46,979 nucleotides of DNA from Bacillota bacterium (GTDB lineage: Bacteria; Bacillota; UBA4882; UBA10575): the NCBI GenBank assembly GCA_012735135.1, contig JAAYHY010000089.1, forward strand, positions 1 through 46,979, given 5' to 3'. Position numbers and translations under genes: made by a program. The notes beneath the pieces were generated by a model. The model saw nothing but the letters and a program-made list of their open reading frames with translations. It made no database searches and had not been told where the DNA came from. Positions 44,213 to 46,979 of the stretch are shown here, piece after piece; the stretch's first letter is position 1; each line of letters opens with the position of its first letter.

Positions 44213-44502
44213 TCAATTACACCCCTTTTTTCTTTTTTTTGAAGGAATTGCTTATTTTCCCCAAATAATAAAAAGCCGAACATAATTAGGATAACAGGAA
44301 CTCCATTTTATTACAACCCTAATGCAATTACCTCACTTCATAAATAATTCGTTGATGATCGAATTATACCTTCTCCCGCTTCCTCCCGCAACTCTATTTT
44401 GGTTATCATCCCCCTTTTGAGCGGAAAAACGGCTCCAAGAAAACCCGGTTTTTCCGCCTCTGTGCTTTTTCTAAATATTCTTGGAGAAAAGCAAAAAAGA
44501 CC
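44213..44502. other. gap upstream of the polyamine operon
   Basis: About 290 AT-rich bases between divergent genes, without an open frame of note. It should hold the promoter of the orphan membrane gene; none is clear by eye. The plus-strand promoter lies at its right edge. Confidence 0.4.
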
Positions 44503-44531
44503 TTGACTCTCCTTTCTGATCTGCTTATAAT
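44503..44531 (+). promoter_or_regulatory. sigma-A promoter of the polyamine operon
   Basis: TTGACT and TATAAT are separated by 17 bases, 72 bases before the regulator start. One base off consensus. Confidence 0.7.
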
Positions 44532-44558
44532 AATGTTCGTTATGGGTTTAGCTATGGT

Positions 44559-44571
44559 AAACTCAAAGTTT
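44559..44571. promoter_or_regulatory. possible operator of the polyamine operon
   Basis: AAACT-CAA-AGTTT, an inverted repeat in the leader between promoter and regulator gene. It is short and AT-rich, so it may be chance. Autoregulation by the XRE protein is the idea. Confidence 0.3.
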
Positions 44572-44603
44572 AATTAAATTAAAACACGGATAGGATGAAG
44601 GGT

Positions 44604-45143
44604 ATGAAAATCGGGGAAAAAATAAGACGGTTACGGATTAGAAACCAACTCACCCAGGAAGAACTAGCCAACCGCTGTGAGTTGTCGAAAGGCTTTATTT
44701 CCCAGGTAGAAAGGGATTTAACCTCTCCTTCCATTACGACCCTCTTGGACATTTTGGAATGTTTAGGAACAAATATAAAGGACTTTTTTAACGAAACTAT
44801 GGATGAGAAAATCGTCTTTAAGAAAGATGATATTTTCATCCGGGAGAACCCGGATCTGAAATATCAGGTCCAGTGGATCGTCCCCAATTCGCAGAAAAAC
44901 CGGATGGAACCAATTTTACTCGATTTAGAACCCGGAGGAGCCACGGAAATGGACGACCCACATGAAGGGGAAGAGTTTGGTTTTATTTTAGCCGGCAGTA
45001 TCAACCTTCATTTGGGTAACCAGGTTTTTAAAGTTAGAAAAAACGAAAGTTTTTACTTTAAAGCCGTGGTCAGTCATTATCTTTCGAATCCCGGTTCGTC
45101 AAAGGCCAAAGTTTTGTGGGTTTCAACACCACCAAGTTTCTGA
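44604..45143 (+). CDS. XRE-cupin regulator of polyamine uptake (PuuR-like)
   Basis: 179 residues. N-terminal helix-turn-helix IRRLRIRNQLTQEELANRCELSKGFISQVERD, then a C-terminal cupin (PGGATEMDDPHEGEEFGFILAGSINLHLGN) that senses a small molecule. Regulators of this shape precede potABCD in many Bacillota. An ATG three codons earlier (44595) is possible, but the family starts at MKIGEKIRRLR, with AGGA eight bases upstream. It is probably the autoregulated first gene of the operon. Confidence 0.9.
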   Translation: MKIGEKIRRLRIRNQLTQEELANRCELSKGFISQVERDLTSPSITTLLDILECLGTNIKDFFNETMDEKIVFKKDDIFIRENPDLKYQVQWIVPNSQKNRMEPILLDLEPGGATEMDDPHEGEEFGFILAGSINLHLGNQVFKVRKNESFYFKAVVSHYLSNPGSSKAKVLWVSTPPSF

Positions 45144-45173
45144 TTATTAGATTATAACGCGGGGGGTAGTGGA

Positions 45174-46217
45174 ATGCAGGGGATCATTAATCTGGTCAAT
45201 GTCTCAAAAAACTATAACGGCACAGAAGCACTGAATAACATTAACCTTTACATCCGGAAAAACGAATTTCTGACCCTCCTAGGGCCTAGCGGGTGTGGAA
45301 AAACCACGACCCTCCGGATTATTGGCGGGTTTGAAGAACCCAGTAGTGGGGAAGTCCTTTTTAACGGGGTTAAAATCAATGATCTTCCTCCCTATAAACG
45401 AAAAGTCAACACAGTTTTTCAAAAGTATGCCCTTTTTCCCCATATGAACGTCTATGAAAACGTCGCTTTCGGGCTGAAGATTAAGAAAATGGATAAAAAA
45501 GTAATTGACCAAAAAGTCCGGAACATTCTTGCCATGGTTAACCTGGCTGGTTATGAAAACCGGGAAATCGATTCCTTGAGCGGTGGACAACAACAGAGGG
45601 TTGCCATTGCCCGGGCTTTGGTCAATGAGCCGGAAGTTTTGCTCTTGGACGAACCCTTGGGCGCCCTGGATCTTAAGTTACGCCAAGAAATGCAGATTGA
45701 ACTGAAGAACATGCAGAAAAGACTGGGGATTACCTTTATCTATGTCACCCATGATCAGGAAGAAGCGCTTTCCATGTCCGACACCATCGTGGTGATGAAG
45801 GAAGGATCAATCCAACAGATCGGAACCCCCACCGATATTTATAATGAACCGAAGAACGCCTTTGTCGCTGATTTTATCGGTGAAAGCAACATCATCGACG
45901 GCCTTATGCTCCGGGATTATCTGGTCAAATTTGCCGGTTTGGAGTTTGAATGTGTTGATCGGGGTTTTACACCCCAAGAGCCGGTTGATGTTGTTATCCG
46001 TCCGGAGGATATACAAGTTGTCGGGGAAACGGATAGTCCCTTGAGGGGAGAAGTCACCGCCGTAACCTTTAAGGGGGTCCATTACGAAATGATTATCCAC
46101 GGGAACGGGATCCGGTGGAAGATCCAAAGCACAATCATGGCCCCGGTCGGCGCCAAAGTCGGGCTCAAGATTGTCCCCGATGCCATTCACATTATGAAAA
46201 AGGTGACTGCGAAATGA
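45174..46217 (+). CDS. potA: spermidine/putrescine ABC transporter ATPase
   Basis: 347 residues. Walker [10 protein letters not shown] (37-45), Q-loop [20 protein letters not shown], signature LSGGQQQR, Walker [12 protein letters not shown] and the switch histidine in [10 protein letters not shown]. The C-terminal TOBE domain ([13 protein letters not shown]) is typical of PotA/MalK-type importers. The upstream PuuR-like regulator and the following PotB point to polyamines. It overlaps potB by four bases (ATGA). Confidence 0.94.
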   Translation: MQGIINLVNVSKNYNGTEALNNINLYIRKNEFLTLLGPSGCGKTTTLRIIGGFEEPSSGEVLFNGVKINDLPPYKRKVNTVFQKYALFPHMNVYENVAFGLKIKKMDKKVIDQKVRNILAMVNLAGYENREIDSLSGGQQQRVAIARALVNEPEVLLLDEPLGALDLKLRQEMQIELKNMQKRLGITFIYVTHDQEEALSMSDTIVVMKEGSIQQIGTPTDIYNEPKNAFVADFIGESNIIDGLMLRDYLVKFAGLEFECVDRGFTPQEPVDVVIRPEDIQVVGETDSPLRGEVTAVTFKGVHYEMIIHGNGIRWKIQSTIMAPVGAKVGLKIVPDAIHIMKKVTAK

Positions 46218-46979
46218 AGAGAAACTGGCTGAGTTATCCTTATCTCCTCTGGATGTTGCTCTTTATCCTCCTTCCCCTCCTCCTCGTCCTCTTTTACAGT
46301 ATTACCGTCCGGACGGAGGAAGGGATCCGGTTGACGACGGAACATTTTCGCCGGTTTATGGAACCTATTTACCTGAGTGTGCTTGCGCGTTCAGTTAAGT
46401 TGGCCTTCATCAGCACGATTCTATGCTTACTTTTGGGGTATCCGATGGCGATGATTTTGGCCGGGAATCATTTTAAAAAGAAGAACATCATGGTTTTCCT
46501 CTTTGTTGTGCCCATGTGGATGAATTTTTTGCTCCGCACTTACGCCTGGATGACCCTTTTGGAAAAGAAAGGCCTGATTAACACCGTCCTTTCCTGGCTT
46601 GGGCTTTCGCCCTTAAATCTGCTTTATACGGAAGAAGCGGTTGTTTTAGGGATGGTCTATAATTTTCTTCCTTTTATGGTTCTCCCTATTTACTCGGTTC
46701 TAAGCAAAATCGATAAAAATTTGATTGAAGCCGCCGAAGACCTGGGCGCTGACGGGTTTACGGTTTTCCGGAAAGTAATTTTCCCCTTAAGCCTGCCGGG
46801 GGTTGTCTCCGGAATCACAATGGTCTTTATGCCGGCGGTGACCACCTTTGTCATCTCCCGGCTGTTGGGAGGAGGTCAGTTTACCTTGATTGGGAACCTG
46901 ATTGAACAACAGTTTTTGGTGGTTGGCGACTGGAATTTCGGCTCGGCCATTTCCATGGTGATGATGGTGGTTATTCTAC
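46214..46979 (+). CDS. potB: spermidine/putrescine ABC transporter permease (partial)
   Basis: The first 255 codons are in the window. Start [28 protein letters not shown] gives the first membrane helix. Later [15 protein letters not shown], and the coupling EAA loop is [25 protein letters not shown], followed by more helices. No stop occurs before the window end. The frame begins with an ATGA overlap with potA. potC and potD should follow outside the window. Confidence 0.92.
   Translation, partial: MKRNWLSYPYLLWMLLFILLPLLLVLFYSITVRTEEGIRLTTEHFRRFMEPIYLSVLARSVKLAFISTILCLLLGYPMAMILAGNHFKKKNIMVFLFVVPMWMNFLLRTYAWMTLLEKKGLINTVLSWLGLSPLNLLYTEEAVVLGMVYNFLPFMVLPIYSVLSKIDKNLIEAAEDLGADGFTVFRKVIFPLSLPGVVSGITMVFMPAVTTFVISRLLGGGQFTLIGNLIEQQFLVVGDWNFGSAISMVMMVVIL

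Noticed and set aside
1-46979. CRISPR array, prophage or insertion sequence
   Set aside because: No regularly spaced repeats, cas, transposase, integrase or phage structural genes were seen.

Overview
The window reads as chromosomal DNA of an anaerobic, endospore-forming member of the Bacillota (Firmicutes). The evidence is a complete dacF-spoIIAA-spoIIAB-sigF cluster with a sigma-H type promoter, spoIVA, a spore-type SH3/GH18 hydrolase, a four-gene NADH-linked [FeFe] hydrogenase operon, AddAB recombination nuclease and strong Shine-Dalgarno sites. Many genes start with TTG. The gene mix suggests a clostridial or Hydrogenispora-like fermenter that makes H2; the exact lineage is an inference. 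There are no transposases, phage genes or CRISPR arrays.

Layout. 1-34: 5' half of a tRNA. 189-5059: MarR regulator, FMN-binding flavoprotein and two ABC exporters (minus strand), with two recognisable promoters and a palindromic operator. 5134-9605: hydrogenase operon hndB-A-C-D, from a consensus promoter to a strong terminator. 9622-12446: threonine aldolase, folK and folP. 12447-12790: a long gene-free gap holding a strikingly regular structured element, probably an RNA. 12791-15758: spoIIA operon and dacF. 15923-23200: folE2 on the plus strand, running tail-to-tail into addA, with addB upstream of addA. 23316-27804: PspC protein, 5-formyl-THF cyclo-ligase, a 6S RNA, aspS and hisS. 27900-32666: PpiC-type foldase, hemZ, metallo-hydrolase, signal peptidase I and HU. 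32883-39749: spoIVA, a secreted CBM9-like protein, gpsA, plsY, der and a DUF512 radical-SAM protein, resembling the Bacillus der-gpsA-yphF-spoIVA-hbs region. 39887-43533: DUF2512 membrane protein, dut, M16 peptidase and the GH18 protein. 43787-46979: an orphan membrane protein and the start of a polyamine uptake operon (puuR-like, potA, potB), cut by the window end.

The least explained signal is a family of structured intergenic sequences. The copy at 12497-12670 folds on the plus strand into a rod of four stacked helices capped by two hairpins, with three G.U pairs that are lost on the other strand and a possible pseudoknot. Parts of it recur at 14484-14505 and 43732-43775. Other points of note are a marR gene whose family-like N-terminus requires an ATT start, a hydrogenase HydB-like subunit without its C-terminal ferredoxin domain, iron-sulfur type cysteine sets in both AddA and AddB, and a 76-base antisense overlap of folE2 with the addA cysteine cluster.
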